Source: Halichondria panicea (Eukaryota > Porifera > Demospongiae > Suberitida > Halichondriidae). From it: a stretch of DNA of 64,000 bases. The stretch lies in the NCBI RefSeq assembly GCF_963675165.1, contig NC_087377.1, positions 8,883,122 to 8,947,121 on the forward strand. The letters are read 5' to 3'. The notes under the pieces were generated by a model. The model was not told the origin of the DNA. It worked only from the letters and a program-made list of their open reading frames with translations, and did no database searches. Of this stretch, positions 10,653 through 21,049 are shown one piece after another (positions within the stretch are counted from its first letter, which is position 1; the number at the start of each line of letters is the position of its first letter). The position numbers and the translations under genes are program-made.

Positions 10653-12577
10653 TACACAGCCAAAAATCCACAGGGCGTGTCAGGTCCGTTACATGTCCGT
10701 TACAGGACGTTTACCACATCCTGATACGGGACCGTTGGGTAGACACTACTAAACAGGCCGTTCACATACAGCCTGTAAACAGCCCGTACAAACGGCCTGT
10801 ATTCAGCCTGTATCATACTGTTCTCATGCACAATTTAATAAGCTAGTATATCATGCTTCAAAAGGTCACAATTCAAAGACAAAGAAGACAAGAACAAGAT
10901 ATATTAATTTCTGTTCAGCTACATTATATAATTATGTCTCTCATTATCATGTCCGTGTCTTCACATCCCACGGTGGCACTGCAGATAAAAACAACCAGTT
11001 GAACCGTACGTTAACGCCACATAAGTATACTAACTTACTGTATTTATATTCGTCTTGTTTTTGTGCAGATACACAAAGATAGACTCTGAGGAGAAGAGGC
11101 TGGGAATTGTACAAAAAATACACCACTGCTTACCGGCGTACTATGAAGTCAGCTTGAAGGGCCGTTCTTCATCTCCGAGATAGCTCGCCAGCTGTACACT
11201 AATAATACTTATTCACATAGATTAAACTAAGTTGCTTACCAGGCAATTGTTGCATTCTCTTTATCATTCGTCTAAAAACTTCAATCTATGAGGCATATAA
11301 TGCATCACCAAACACATACAAAATAATGGCACTTACCTAACACATCCAGACTCCAACTCGGCATGCCAATAAAGAAATCTATTAAATAACATGTGTAACG
11401 AGTGCTAAAGATGAAAACAATAAACAAACCTTGAGTTTTGCAACATCTGAATAAGAGTTAGGAGATTAAAAGAAGAACACACCACTGTGAATAATCTTAC
11501 CGGCGTACTATGAAGTCAGTCAACAGCTTACAGTGTGCTGTACACATTACAAGGGCTCTTTTTCATCTCGAAGATATCTCGCAACTGTACACCAATACGC
11601 TATTCACACAGATTACATAGTTGCTGAATTTTCTTACCAGGAAACTGTTGCTTTATTTTTAGTTCATTCTTCTGACAACATCTAGTGTCTACAGAAGCAA
11701 TAACGTATCACAAAACACAATAGAACAGTGGCACTTACGTAATTAGTCCAGACTTCAACTCGGCAGCATTATCTAAAGTCAATTTGATCGCATGTTTAAT
11801 ATGTGAATGCTAGTGAAAGAGAATAACAAACCTGGGAGCATTCTTCAACACCTCTTTATCAAAAGTGAAAAAACTTCAGATGGGAGCCTACGATGAGGAG
11901 GATTATTTCAAAAAGGAAGCAAAACGAAACGTTTACCTTGTAAAATTGGCCGGTGTTCCAGCTTCAAAAGTCCATAACAACGTGCAAACCTGAATTTATA
12001 AACATACAGTAGAGGTGAAATTTACAGACCTTTGCTGCCAACTACACTAGAGGTCAAATTCACTACAGATTTGAAATAGCTGTGGAACTAGAGGAACACA
12101 AACTGCTATGAGAAAGTTCAATAAAAATAATATAACTGTTATAATAACATGCTGCTACAGCTTCACCTTTTTCTGTTCACAGGTAGACTAATAGTAATGG
12201 ACTGTATAGTCCTCTTCAAGTTGTCTTTTTGGACCAGCAGCTCCTCTTGTGACAAGCAGCAGGATTTTTTCTTAGAGCTCTGTCTGTCTCATTCTCTTTT
12301 TGTAGTCAGGTGACGTCATCCTGCCCCAAGCTAGCGCATGCGCATAAGCTACAGCTGCAATAGCCTGTATACAGGACGTGGGTGCTACGCCCTGATACAG
12401 GCCTGTATCCACGGGCTGTAAACAGGACGTGGGCTAACGTCCTGTTTACAGCCCGTGAGAACGGCCTGTATACAGGACGTGGGTGGGCTACATCCTGTAT
12501 ACAGGCCGTTCACGGGCCCGTAACGGCCCGTTTTCAACTAACGGCCTGAAACGGACCCGTGGATTTTTGGCTGTGTA
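10653..12577. mobile_element. Element E: 1.9 kb transposon-like unit with 19-base TIRs and subterminal arrays
   Basis: The left end 10653-10671 (TACACAGCCAAAAATCCAC) is the exact reverse complement of 12559-12577. Inside each end lies an array of short related motifs (ACGGCCTGT, ACAGGACGTGG, CAGCCTGTA) at about 10690-10820 and 12362-12555, as in DNA transposons with subterminal transposase-binding repeats. The middle holds two diverged tandem segments (about 11120-11441 and 11479-11842). Read on the minus strand, these show repeated exon-like pieces with GTAAG donors (endings QQLP| and QQFP|, then a piece with RYLRDEKEP) and several stops. I see no transposase. It is probably non-autonomous and carries decayed gene pieces. 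Confidence 0.7.
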
Positions 12578-12713
12578 TACCCAAGTCTCACAAATCTTTA
12601 GAACTCTAAATACGTACATGTTTATTTTTTCTAACTGGCCTTCCACATTATAATTTTGAAAAAAAAAAAAAATTGCCCCCAAGAATCTTGTGGGTAGAAA
12701 TATCTTAGTAAAT

Positions 12714-13121
12714 CAGCAGACTCTCGCTATTCCGGCTCCCTGAAGTACGGCCACAGGGTTTTCAATGTAATTTTATACGTGTACTTACGGCCGGATATGA
12801 CGTTTTGGGTGTGGTTTAGCAAATAAAATTGAATTATATGTTGGAGCTGGGGTCAAAGGTCTGCCCAGGGCACGGGCCTTTTGTACCGCAACAGGCGGAA
12901 GTGAATCTAAACATTAACCGCGCGCGCCTTATAAAGCCAACATGCTCGTTTAAATAGAGAACAAAATGATTCATTATCCTCGAGACAAGAACCGCAAAAG
13001 TAGTCATTAGATTCGAGGTAAGGTCGTTTTAAGCCGCGGCTATTTCCTGAGCTGCAGCCACCTCGCTATTCCGGCCAAGCTGCATGGTCCCAAGGGTGAC
13101 CGGATTAACGAGAGTCTACTG
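12714..13121. mobile_element. MITE family B, full copy
   Basis: The ends are inverted (CAGACTCTCGCTATTCCGG at the left; reverse complement of CAGTAGACTCTCGTTAATCC at the right), followed by TA. A truncated inverted relative is at 22227-22451 and another full one at 44606-44970. Internal marker: CGGCCGGATATGACGTTTTG. Confidence 0.8.
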
Positions 13122-13415
13122 TATACTGTATATTTACCATGATGTTATTGCACAAATCATAGCAGTTTTAATAAAATAACACAGATACTTGCAACATTTA
13201 TGGCCTAGACTACAGCTAGTGACTAGTTTTGTTGTGATTGCTTCTACTTCTCTTCAGCTCTTGCTCACGCTCCCTCCAGTGTTGAAAAGTCAGGTTTTGT
13301 CTTCTTTTGTACTGTGGTAGAGTGGTGGACGTTTTCTGTCAGTACCGACTGACTCTGGTAAGTCTACTTGCCTCCTAGCCTCGAATCCAGGCCGATTAAA
13401 ATACGGCCTGGTACC

Positions 13416-13625
13416 TACCGTATAGCAGGTAATTTTCGGGGGACAAAATATTCATGGTTCAGCAATATTGAGACATTTCGTGGGTAATATTTTCGTGGTT
13501 GCTGCTTGGATTGTAGGTAAAGGTAGGCAAGGTCGCTTCATTCATGGGTAAAATATTCGTGGTCAGACCTCCAACCACGAAAACCACAAATATTTTGCCC
13601 CACGAAAATTACCCGCTATACGGTA
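13416..13625. mobile_element. MITE family C (CCGTATAGC termini)
   Basis: The inverted ends read TACCGTATAGCAGGTAATTT and its counterpart AAATTACCCGCTATACGGTA, enclosing paired ATTCGTGG motifs. The same termini recur at 24579, 26063, 41758, 45326, 47359, 52917 and 63567, making this the commonest small element in the window. Confidence 0.8.
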
Positions 13626-13683
13626 TTGCATGTGTAATTAATCATAGGCGTGGCCGTCCACGCCCATGTACTATCTATTGTTA

Positions 13684-15613
13684 TATGTACCTGCAAAAAA
13701 ATAATGCTATAAGGAGACAGTATTAAGTGTTGTTTGAGAATTTCTGTGAGCCCCGTTCTGAGAATCATGCAGGTTTCTGAATGTTTTGCTACTACCATAA
13801 TTATACCTGGTTTCGAATAGATTGCAAATGGAGAGGTTTCCACATAATTGCATAGGTCGCAAACGAAAAAAAGGAAAAGCGGGTGCATACAATTCGCCAT
13901 AGTTAGACGCAACCAGGCTTGTACACTGTCATTCGCAAATATTATCGGAATACGGTATACGGTAGTGGCTGTTGAGATAAGTAGTTTTCTTGTGCAGGTT
14001 TGGAAGCGGTTACAAATGTGAAAGCCAACACAACTACTTTGTCTTGGACACAGCCGGAAAACACTGCTTCAGATGGCTGCAACTCTGGCTATATCATCTC
14101 CTGGACTGAAGGAGAAGATACTACGGTCGGTTCTCGCACTTCAGTCCTGGTGTCAAATCTACACAACTTCCCTTTCTGTCAAAGTCAAACTCTAACGGTG
14201 ACACCCAATACACAATCTGGTCGTCTCACTGTGGGTACCAGTTTGCAGAATGTGATATTTGAGCACCCAGGTACATAGTTTTGTGCCTCTAAAAGGTTTT
14301 AACTTGATCCTACATGTGTCTACACTTTACAGATTTTGCTGCTCCTGTAGTATCAGTCTTTTTCACTCTCCAGTCCGATAATGTGGTCATTAACATCAAC
14401 TGGCAGGTACATGTAACAGGTTGTTTAATATTTCATCAAGAATCATTCTTGTATATATGTATGTATAGGATATCTCTTTAGAGGCAGTTCCATTGAGAAT
14501 GTTTGGGTTCAGTAAAATCAGGGAGGGTGTGTGTAACCCTCGGTTTAGTGCAACTGGTTCATCAGGAACCCAGTCAGTACCATGAGCTCAGTCTGGTGAC
14601 AGGTACACTGTCTGTGTGGTGTTTATCAACAACGAGTGCATGAAACGTACAGATGACACTGTCAGAGGTGAGAGAAAGCTTTGTGTGCCTAATTTATCCA
14701 TTTTGTATATCTCTACAGTTCTGGTGCAACTGCTCACCAATCCACTGCTATCTGTTGGTGATAGTTCTGTCTCAATAGTGATAACTGTATCTCCCTCTCC
14801 CCCCATGAGTCTTGACTCCCTGTCCATAATCGCAACTATTGATCCCCCTCATGCTAGTGCTGTGTTGGCAAACTATCCCACATCATCTCAACAGTACACG
14901 GTGATGCTTGATAGTCTGATCCCTGGAACAATCTACATTTACGACATAAAGGTGATACTCAAGAATGACTCTACCACCACTATTGGTCTACCGGTGACTG
15001 GATCCTTCACTGTTCCAGGTAACTATACCTTCTACAGAAAATGTATGTGTCTGTTTATTAAATCTGTATCTCTCCTCAGCATGTGGCACAGTTTGTGTAA
15101 CCGTGGTTATTGTAGTGAGTGCAGTACTGCTAGTGGTTGCTGTTTTTTGCCTAGCTGGAGGCTTCGGTGCTTACAAGTACAAAAACAGATCTAAAGGTAC
15201 ATGTAATGTAACAGATGTGCTCAGAATTTTTTGTAACTAGCTTGATTAAGTTCATAAACATGATCTTCCTGCATCCGAAAGATTGGTCTGCGAGATCGTT
15301 CAAATCCGAAAACACAGAGAAGCACGAACTTACGTAAGTGAAAGCCATAATTGTCTCGGTGTGCATTCTAGTGTGCGTGTGTGTTTGTGTGTGTGTCTGG
15401 CTGTGTAGACTGTTACAGCTGCTCAGTGATAAATGAAGTGCAAGTAAGAGCTTCTAGTCATGTTTTCTTCGTGAATTTGCAAAATAATACTTGTTCTCGA
15501 ATTATGGCTAGTTTTGCTTACTTTGAAGGGCATTGCAGTCTCTTCAGACTCGTGTGTAGCAAAATCTGTTGATATGACTTAGCTATTTAACTTAACATGT
15601 TAGCTCTGCACTA
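13684..15613 (+). repeat. Segmental duplication 1, left copy
   Basis: About 1.9 kb, introns included, matches 32925-34826 in the same orientation. It carries only the middle exons of the Ig/FN3 receptor gene. The right edge runs into a GCCTCGATT repeat at 15613. Confidence 0.9.
13998..15443 (+). pseudogene. Truncated, stop-bearing copy of the Ig/FN3 receptor gene
   Basis: Six exons match those of the intact gene at 31959-35602 one for one, with identical lengths: 13998-14270, 14333-14406, 14469-14667, 14719-15018, 15080-15196 and 15409-15443. They encode the FN3-type modules, the membrane segment (TVCVTVVIVVSAVLLVVAV) and the small post-membrane exon (DCYSCSVINEVQ). The signal-peptide and first extracellular exons, and the tyrosine-tail exons, lie outside the duplicated block and are absent. 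A GGA codon of the intact gene is TGA here (14583-14585), stopping the frame inside the third exon. Splice sites remain usable. It is therefore a duplicated pseudogene, fairly recent judging by intron similarity; it could still be transcribed from flanking DNA. Confidence 0.85.
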
Positions 15614-16780
15614 GCCTCGATTCAAGGCCGATTAAAATACGGCCTGGTACCTATTGCAGGGGTGATAGTGCGCATGCGTTAGTTTATTCACCAGAATCTG
15701 GGGAATCCCCTTTTTCTTCCTTCATCTATTTTCTATCTTTGTGTAACAATTATTCATTGATTATAATATTATTCATTGTTTTTGTGACAGTTGGTCATGT
15801 GATGTGACAGAGTCTTGATATGATAAATCAGAGATACAAAAGAAAGGGGATTGGAAACGACCGCCCACGCCCTATGTAAAAGGACTGACATCCGGTGAAG
15901 CACTCCGTGTAATTATTGCGCTCGCAAATAATTACATGGAAAAGTTTTATATCCCTGGTTTCTAGCTCTCCTATCCACTAGAGATCACTCAGGGCCTGGG
16001 AGATACTTGAGAGAAGTAAGCTTATACCACTGACAAGCTCTAAGTCCGTTGTCTTTACTCAGTTTCCAATTTTTTTGAGTTTAGCTTGAATTACTCTATG
16101 TCAACTTTTCTCTGTCCCTCCTGTGAAGTCAAAACAGCAAAGGACATTGCTTGACTTGGTTATTATGTATCTAAGTGCTACATAGAATGGCTTCATGCTA
16201 TAAATAAGCTGTACTGTTCATAAACGTTTGCAGTATAGTCCTTCAAACTGCTTTAGTATACTTTTAGACACACCACGGGCCTGTCCCTCTTACGACTTCA
16301 TAGTAAAGGCTATTTCTTCTTGCATAGCATTTATTTGTCTAGTAATAGTGGCTGCATGGCTTAGTCGACTTTTTAGAGCTAAATTCTCTTTACTTTTTAG
16401 AAAAATCAACATTAAAAATTAGATATGGCGTGATATGGGCACACGAATTATGTACGCACATAAATGCAACAGTAGCACGTTGCATGGGATCGCCATTACT
16501 GTGGCTGTATAATCAAGGATTCGAGGCTATCCATCCCACTAGCTAGTGCGGCCTGGTAATCGAGGTACTTAAGTAGCCTCGATTACTTAGAGTGTATGGA
16601 ATCAAGGCTAAGACTTAGCCTATAAGTCCACGCATCAGAGGAGGTCCGACAGGCGACAGGCGCGGTGCAGCTCAAGTAATTAGCCCTTTGATTACTCTCA
16701 GCAAAAACATACGACGTGGACGGATAATTATTCAAAGGCTAATTGCCTGAGCTGCACCGCGCCTCCTCTGTCCACGCATG
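15613..16780. other. Intergenic with palindromic GCCTCGATT repeats
   Basis: Repeat halves sit at 15613-15656 and 16519-16615 (paired GCCTGG / CCTCGATTAC motifs). A pair of related GC-rich stretches near 16640-16680 and 16740-16775 (GCGCGGTGCAGCTCA and its complement TGAGCTGCACCGCGC) forms a further inverted repeat next to the tandem array. No gene is supported. Confidence 0.5.
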
Positions 16781-16801
16781 ATCACTTGCACTGCATGCAC
16801 C

Positions 16802-17320
16802 GTTGCATCTGTTGCATCTGTTGCACCGTTGCATCTGTTGCACCGTTGCATCTGTTGCACTGTTGCATCTGTTGCATCTGTTGCACCGTTGCATCTGTTG
16901 CATCTGTTGCATCTGTTGCACCGTTGCATCTGTTGCACCGTTGCATCTGTTGCACCGTTGCATCTGTTGCATCTGTTGCACCGTTGCATCTGTTGCATCT
17001 GTTGCATCTGTTGCATCTGTTGCACCGTTGCATCTGTTGCACCGTTGCATCTGTTGCATCTGTTGCATTTGTTGCATCTGTTGCACCGTTGCATCTGTTG
17101 CACCGTTGCATCTGTTGCATCTGTTGCACCGTTGCATCTGTTGCATCTGTTGCATCTGTTGCATCTGTTGCACCGCTGCATCTGTTGCATCGTTGCATCT
17201 GTTGCACCGTTGCATCTGTTGCACCGTTGCATCTGTTGCATCTGTTGCACCGTTGCATCTGTTGCACCGTTGCATCTGTTGCATCTGTTGCACCGTTGCA
17301 TCTGTTGCACCGTTGCATCT
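16802..17320 (+). repeat. 519-base minisatellite of mixed 9- and 8-base units
   Basis: The array parses completely into two unit types, long GTTGCATCT (9) and short GTTGCACC (8): 39 long and 21 short units, exactly 519 bases, with about four point variants. Short units are never adjacent; the runs of long units are 2,1,1,2,3,1,1,2,4,1,4,1,2,4,1,1,1,2,1,2,1,1. Each short unit shifts frame by one. Because no phase of either unit contains a stop on either strand, all six frames are open for over 500 bases, so the large open frames here are not evidence of a gene. Confidence 0.95.
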
Positions 17321-17484
17321 GGAAATCCAAGCAAATGTTTGCTCTGCTGTCATGAGGTTAAGTAGAGGGTTCAATTCTCGAACCTTGGAAGGATGGTAAG
17401 TTGTCTGACAGTCTGTTCGTACATGATTTTTAATGTGCAATTAATTCATGGCAGTCATCATTATTATTATATATATATATATAG

Positions 17485-19296
17485 CCTCCTCTGAACTGAA
17501 ACAAACTCCTGCATCCTCCTCTCAACAAACTCCTGCACGTGAGGCTCACCAGAGCAGGAATGTGAGGCAAACAGCTGCAGTTACATTGAAGAAATAATTG
17601 TATTCTCCTGCCAAGTTGTGTAGGTCTCCCAAGAAGAAGCGATGCACGAGACCACACCTCTCACTTTCTTTGAATGGATCACCTTCAAGTTCTGAGGCAG
17701 AATTACACACCTCTCAACAGATCACCTCTCAACAGATCACACCAATTACATCGGACAATGATGAAGTTGAGTTTACTACACGGTCCGACGGTATTGAGCA
17801 TTCCTCACTACTTAATCCTCAAAAGAAGAGAAAAGAGAGAGCTCTGCCGACACCAAGAGGAGTTTTTACTAGCACTCCAATTAACAAACATTCTGTGGCT
17901 GCTCTCAATCAATCAATTTCTCCAATCTGCCACAAGATTAAACCGAGAAAGCTACAAAAACATTTTGAGGGCAGTCGTCATGATGCAGATGAAAAGACCT
18001 CCATTTCATCCATTACTCAAAGGCCACATCAGGATCCCCCAATGCTTTAATTGCAGCAAAAAGTCTCCCCTGGTAAGTGAGATAGGTCGGCCGGGACCAG
18101 CTATAATTATGCATGCATCTATATAAATTATAGGTTTTCACGATTGTGCAAAATAACAGCAATAATTTTTTAATGGAGGTTCCATTTTGTGGACGTTTTG
18201 TAGAATGTGTTTCGCGCTATACGGTATAGACTCTCGGCTCTTTGAATTACGGTCACCTCTCTATATATATAATTATATACCTTTTGTTTCGCTAGGCACG
18301 AATTAATTGGCATGCATGCAGGCTGTTAAAGCAGCCACCTTGCTATTGCGGCCACTGCATGCGACACTGTCCCTATATTTTATATAATTCTTATAATAAT
18401 ACATGTACATACATGCATACATTATGTACATTATAGGGTGACCGGACTATAATAATTATAGTATGTCAATGTTGAGCTCGAATGCATTATTATAAATTAT
18501 GCATGCAGAACAACAGATCATAGCTATTGAAGTGGTTGACTCGGTCATCAAACTCAAGAAAATACCAGGTAACTTTTCCGGCATAGTCCATATAAATTAT
18601 GTGAGGATGCATGCATGATTATACCACCAGCATGCATTAGTGCGTTTTGGTGCTGCTTTTTATGAGAGGTGCGTTTTAAAAAATAGGTGGTGCAATTTTT
18701 GGAGAGGTACATTTTTCAGAGAACGACGTTTTGCACAGAGGTGCGTTTTTTAGAGAGGTGAATTTTGTAGAGAGACGTTTTGTACAGAGGTGCGTTTTTT
18801 AGAGAGGTGAATTTTGTAGAGAGATGCATTTTGTAGAGAGGCGCATTTTTCATAGAGCGTTTTTTCAGCCAACTCCACCCATCATGTGGTTTGGTCAAGA
18901 CGCTAGCAGCATCTAAAATATGGCTTTTGCAAACATACCTCTGCTTTCAAGCGTGAAAGTAAAAATCATGCACACATGCATGCATGCACTGTCATGCACA
19001 CAGTAATTTGTTTTCTCAACAGCAACATTTTATTCATGCACACGTCACCATGCCCATTAATATTTTGTGCTACTGTATATAATTATACAGAAGACGAGAA
19101 ACACTGCCAGCAAAATTAATGTGGAGGGAAATTTACGAAGAAGGGAAAACGCATGTGGGTCGGGTGTGAGGCTGACTCATGCTGGCGATGGTATCACTAC
19201 ACCTGTGTAGGTTTGAAGGAGCTGCCTTTCGAGAGCCAAGTTTGGATATGTCCAAGCTGTCATCCACCAGCTGGAAAGTTATCCGTGATTAACTGA
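17485..19296 (+). pseudogene. PHD-finger protein gene, three exons, probably inactivated
   Basis: Exons 17485-18072, 18509-18568 and 19091-19296 are bounded by good splice sites (tatatag/gtaagt, atgcag/gtaact, tatacag/stop) and are all in matching phase 1. The first is Ser/Thr/Lys-rich with basic patches that could be nuclear localisation signals (SPKKKRC, NPQKKRKERA). The second reads EQQIIAIEVVDSVIKLKKIP. The third encodes a C-terminal PHD zinc finger: C-GGKFTKKGKRMWVGC, then C, H and C ligands in CWRWYHYTCVGL, then WICPSC, ending at a TGA. The common frame is broken by TAA at 17595-17597, 18048-18050 and 19117-19119. The last is part of an AATTAA that separates the first two zinc cysteines; without those six bases the spacing would be the usual C-x2-C. 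PHD fingers read histone tails and also end some transposon proteins, so origin is open (TAF3-like or transposon-derived). The 5' part is not found. Confidence 0.65.
18660..18860. repeat. Degenerate tandem repeat (GAGAGGTG.(A/C)TTTT units)
   Basis: Units of about 17-19 bases with the core TAGAGAGGTGAATTTTGTAG alternate with GTGCGTTTTTTAGAGAGG. Part of the array repeats as a higher-order block of about 50 bases. Confidence 0.8.
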
Positions 19297-19299
19297 ATA

Positions 19300-20290
19300 A
19301 TGCCAAAACTAATTGTACGGTATATATACTATTATTATCTATTTACCCAGTTATGGTCATAATTACATGCATAATATGTTTGATTTGTGGCATTATAATT
19401 ATTATAATCCGTTGTCATCGTCGTTCAGCCGGTCACTCTTTATCTGCATGGTAAACATTCAGTATTACCGGCAGAGAACTCTGATACTGATACTGACATA
19501 GAGCACAGGATCCGATTCACATTTTAGTGGGATAGGTGGCCAGATTGACTTTCTATTATTAACTAGTCTAGAGCAAGGAATCTAGGTTAGTATTAAACTC
19601 CGAGCTGCTATATATAGCGCCTTTGCATACGGGTTGGATTTGCCTGCACAGTACAGTGTAGCCTCGATTCCAAGCCGCTGTTCAAGGGGCTGGAGTCGAG
19701 GCTAAGTACAGTGCAGTGTTGCTAGACTGGAAACCACGCCCATAGTATAAATCAGCTGCCCTTCCTTGGGCCTGGGGGCTGCAACAGGTGCAACACATGC
19801 AACAGTTGCATTTTTTGTTCTTAATATTCGATCTACCCAAATCAATCCACAAGTGAACAGATCTGGATCTCACTTGCACTATATCTATATCTATAAAAGA
19901 TGGCTGCCAATTAATGTCATGTGCTAGGACTCATGCATCATCATGCATCATAATGTGACAGGCTGCGACAGCCACCTACACGTGTAGATAGATCATATCA
20001 GCTTTGTGGTTTGTGGTGTGAGTACTCACTTCAACATTCAACTTTGAATGTATTCAACCTACTTGAAAAGTACTGTATACATAAACTTGTATTGAGTACA
20101 CTGATTCTAAAAGTCATGTAGCTTAGTTTTCAATGAAGTTGAGCTTACAATGTCTTCTGGTAGACTGTTCCATAAGTACGGGGCATTAATAAAGTATGAA
20201 TGCCTGTAACCGTCAATTCTTGACTGTTCACATGCAGAGGTAGTGGTGCCTTAATTGTGTGCGTGGTAGATACCGTATAGAGGGTAATTT
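19300..20290. other. Intergenic
   Basis: No supported gene. A short palindrome of the GCCTCGATT family is at 19659-19704, and a family-C MITE start lies at about 20271. Confidence 0.5.
19659..19704. repeat. GCCTCGATT palindrome, compact copy
   Basis: TAGCCTCGATTCCAAGCCGC pairs with a downstream GGCTGGAGTCGAGGCTA across a few bases. Same family as 49748-49798. Confidence 0.75.
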
Positions 20291-20298
20291 CGCTAGAC

Positions 20299-20412
20299 TG
20301 GTCCTTTAGTCAACACTCAATTCCGCTTCCAATATTAGACTACTTCCAATATTAGACTATACTAGATCTAGTCTAATATTGGAAGCGGAATTGAGTGTTG
20401 ACTAAAGGACCA
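20299..20412. repeat. Perfect 44-base hairpin with an internal arm duplication
   Basis: The arms 20299-20342 and 20369-20412 are exact reverse complements. The 26-base spacer begins with a second copy of the arm's last ~17 bases (CTTCCAATATTAGACTA), so the right arm can pair with either copy. It could be a very young foldback or a small-RNA precursor. Confidence 0.9.
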
Positions 20413-20841
20413 AACCAGACGACTATTATGCACACTGTTCTATAGCTTCTATATATAATACTGTACAAGTATATACCCTCTTAGTTAGTTGTGAAAGTAG
20501 TTTATCTGATGCACCCAAAGTACAAAACTAAATGTCTATAGAAAATCCCAATCTGAGCTAGCGATGGTAATATTAGCACAAAACTATCAACACTTCCAGC
20601 ACATGCAGCTTGAAAGGAGAGGTCAAGTAGTAAATAATGTCTTGTCAATTAATATTGAGCTAATCGACTTCCAATAAATTTAGCTATTAATTGCTGTATG
20701 TTGTTGGTGATCAAATGGCTGCATCCTACCTGTCTTAAAACACAAACCAAACATGCGTGCAAGTCTTTGAATATGGCAAACTCAATAATTTACAACTCAG
20801 AGAGGCTCTGACTGAGCTATTCAGTAGGTAGCTAACATCAC

Positions 20842-21043
20842 CTCCTAGGTAAGACTCAAAGTCCACAATAGAATACTGAATACGTGTTTGTATTAACAGA
20901 ATATTTTCACACATGATACACGTCACTGGAGTAAGGAAGAGATCCTTCAGCTGCAGAGACTGCACCTGTAGGCTGTTATTCGCTGCAATACACTCAGTTG
21001 CCTGTCCAGAATTCGGTCCCTTCCAATAGAATTCGAGTGTGAC
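20842..21043 (-). CDS. Possible isolated exon (unassigned)
   Basis: On the minus strand an acceptor (ctatag) at 21044 opens 67 codons beginning VTLEFYWKGPNSGQATEC and running through LKDLFLTPVTCIMCEN to a weak donor (gtgatg). The start and composition resemble an extracellular module. No partner exon was found in phase, and the donor is poor. The frame also stays open beyond the donor to 20735, so exon limits are uncertain. Confidence 0.25.
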
Positions 21044-21049
21044 CTATAG

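Noticed and set aside
17360-17395. tRNA-like T-arm (GGTTCAATTCTCGAACC)
   Set aside because: No acceptor, D or anticodon arm can be drawn upstream; the upstream DNA is the minisatellite.
16732-17440. Several 180-230 codon open frames on both strands (LLHRCICC, CNGATDAT, VASVAP repeats)
   Set aside because: They are produced by the stop-free 8/9-base minisatellite; the frame changes at every short unit and no start, splice or conserved flank supports translation.
17485-19296. Reassigned TAA codon as an explanation of three in-frame TAAs in the PHD gene
   Set aside because: Animal nuclear codes do not reassign TAA; elsewhere the well-supported genes end normally (TGA, TAG). Pseudogenisation is simpler.
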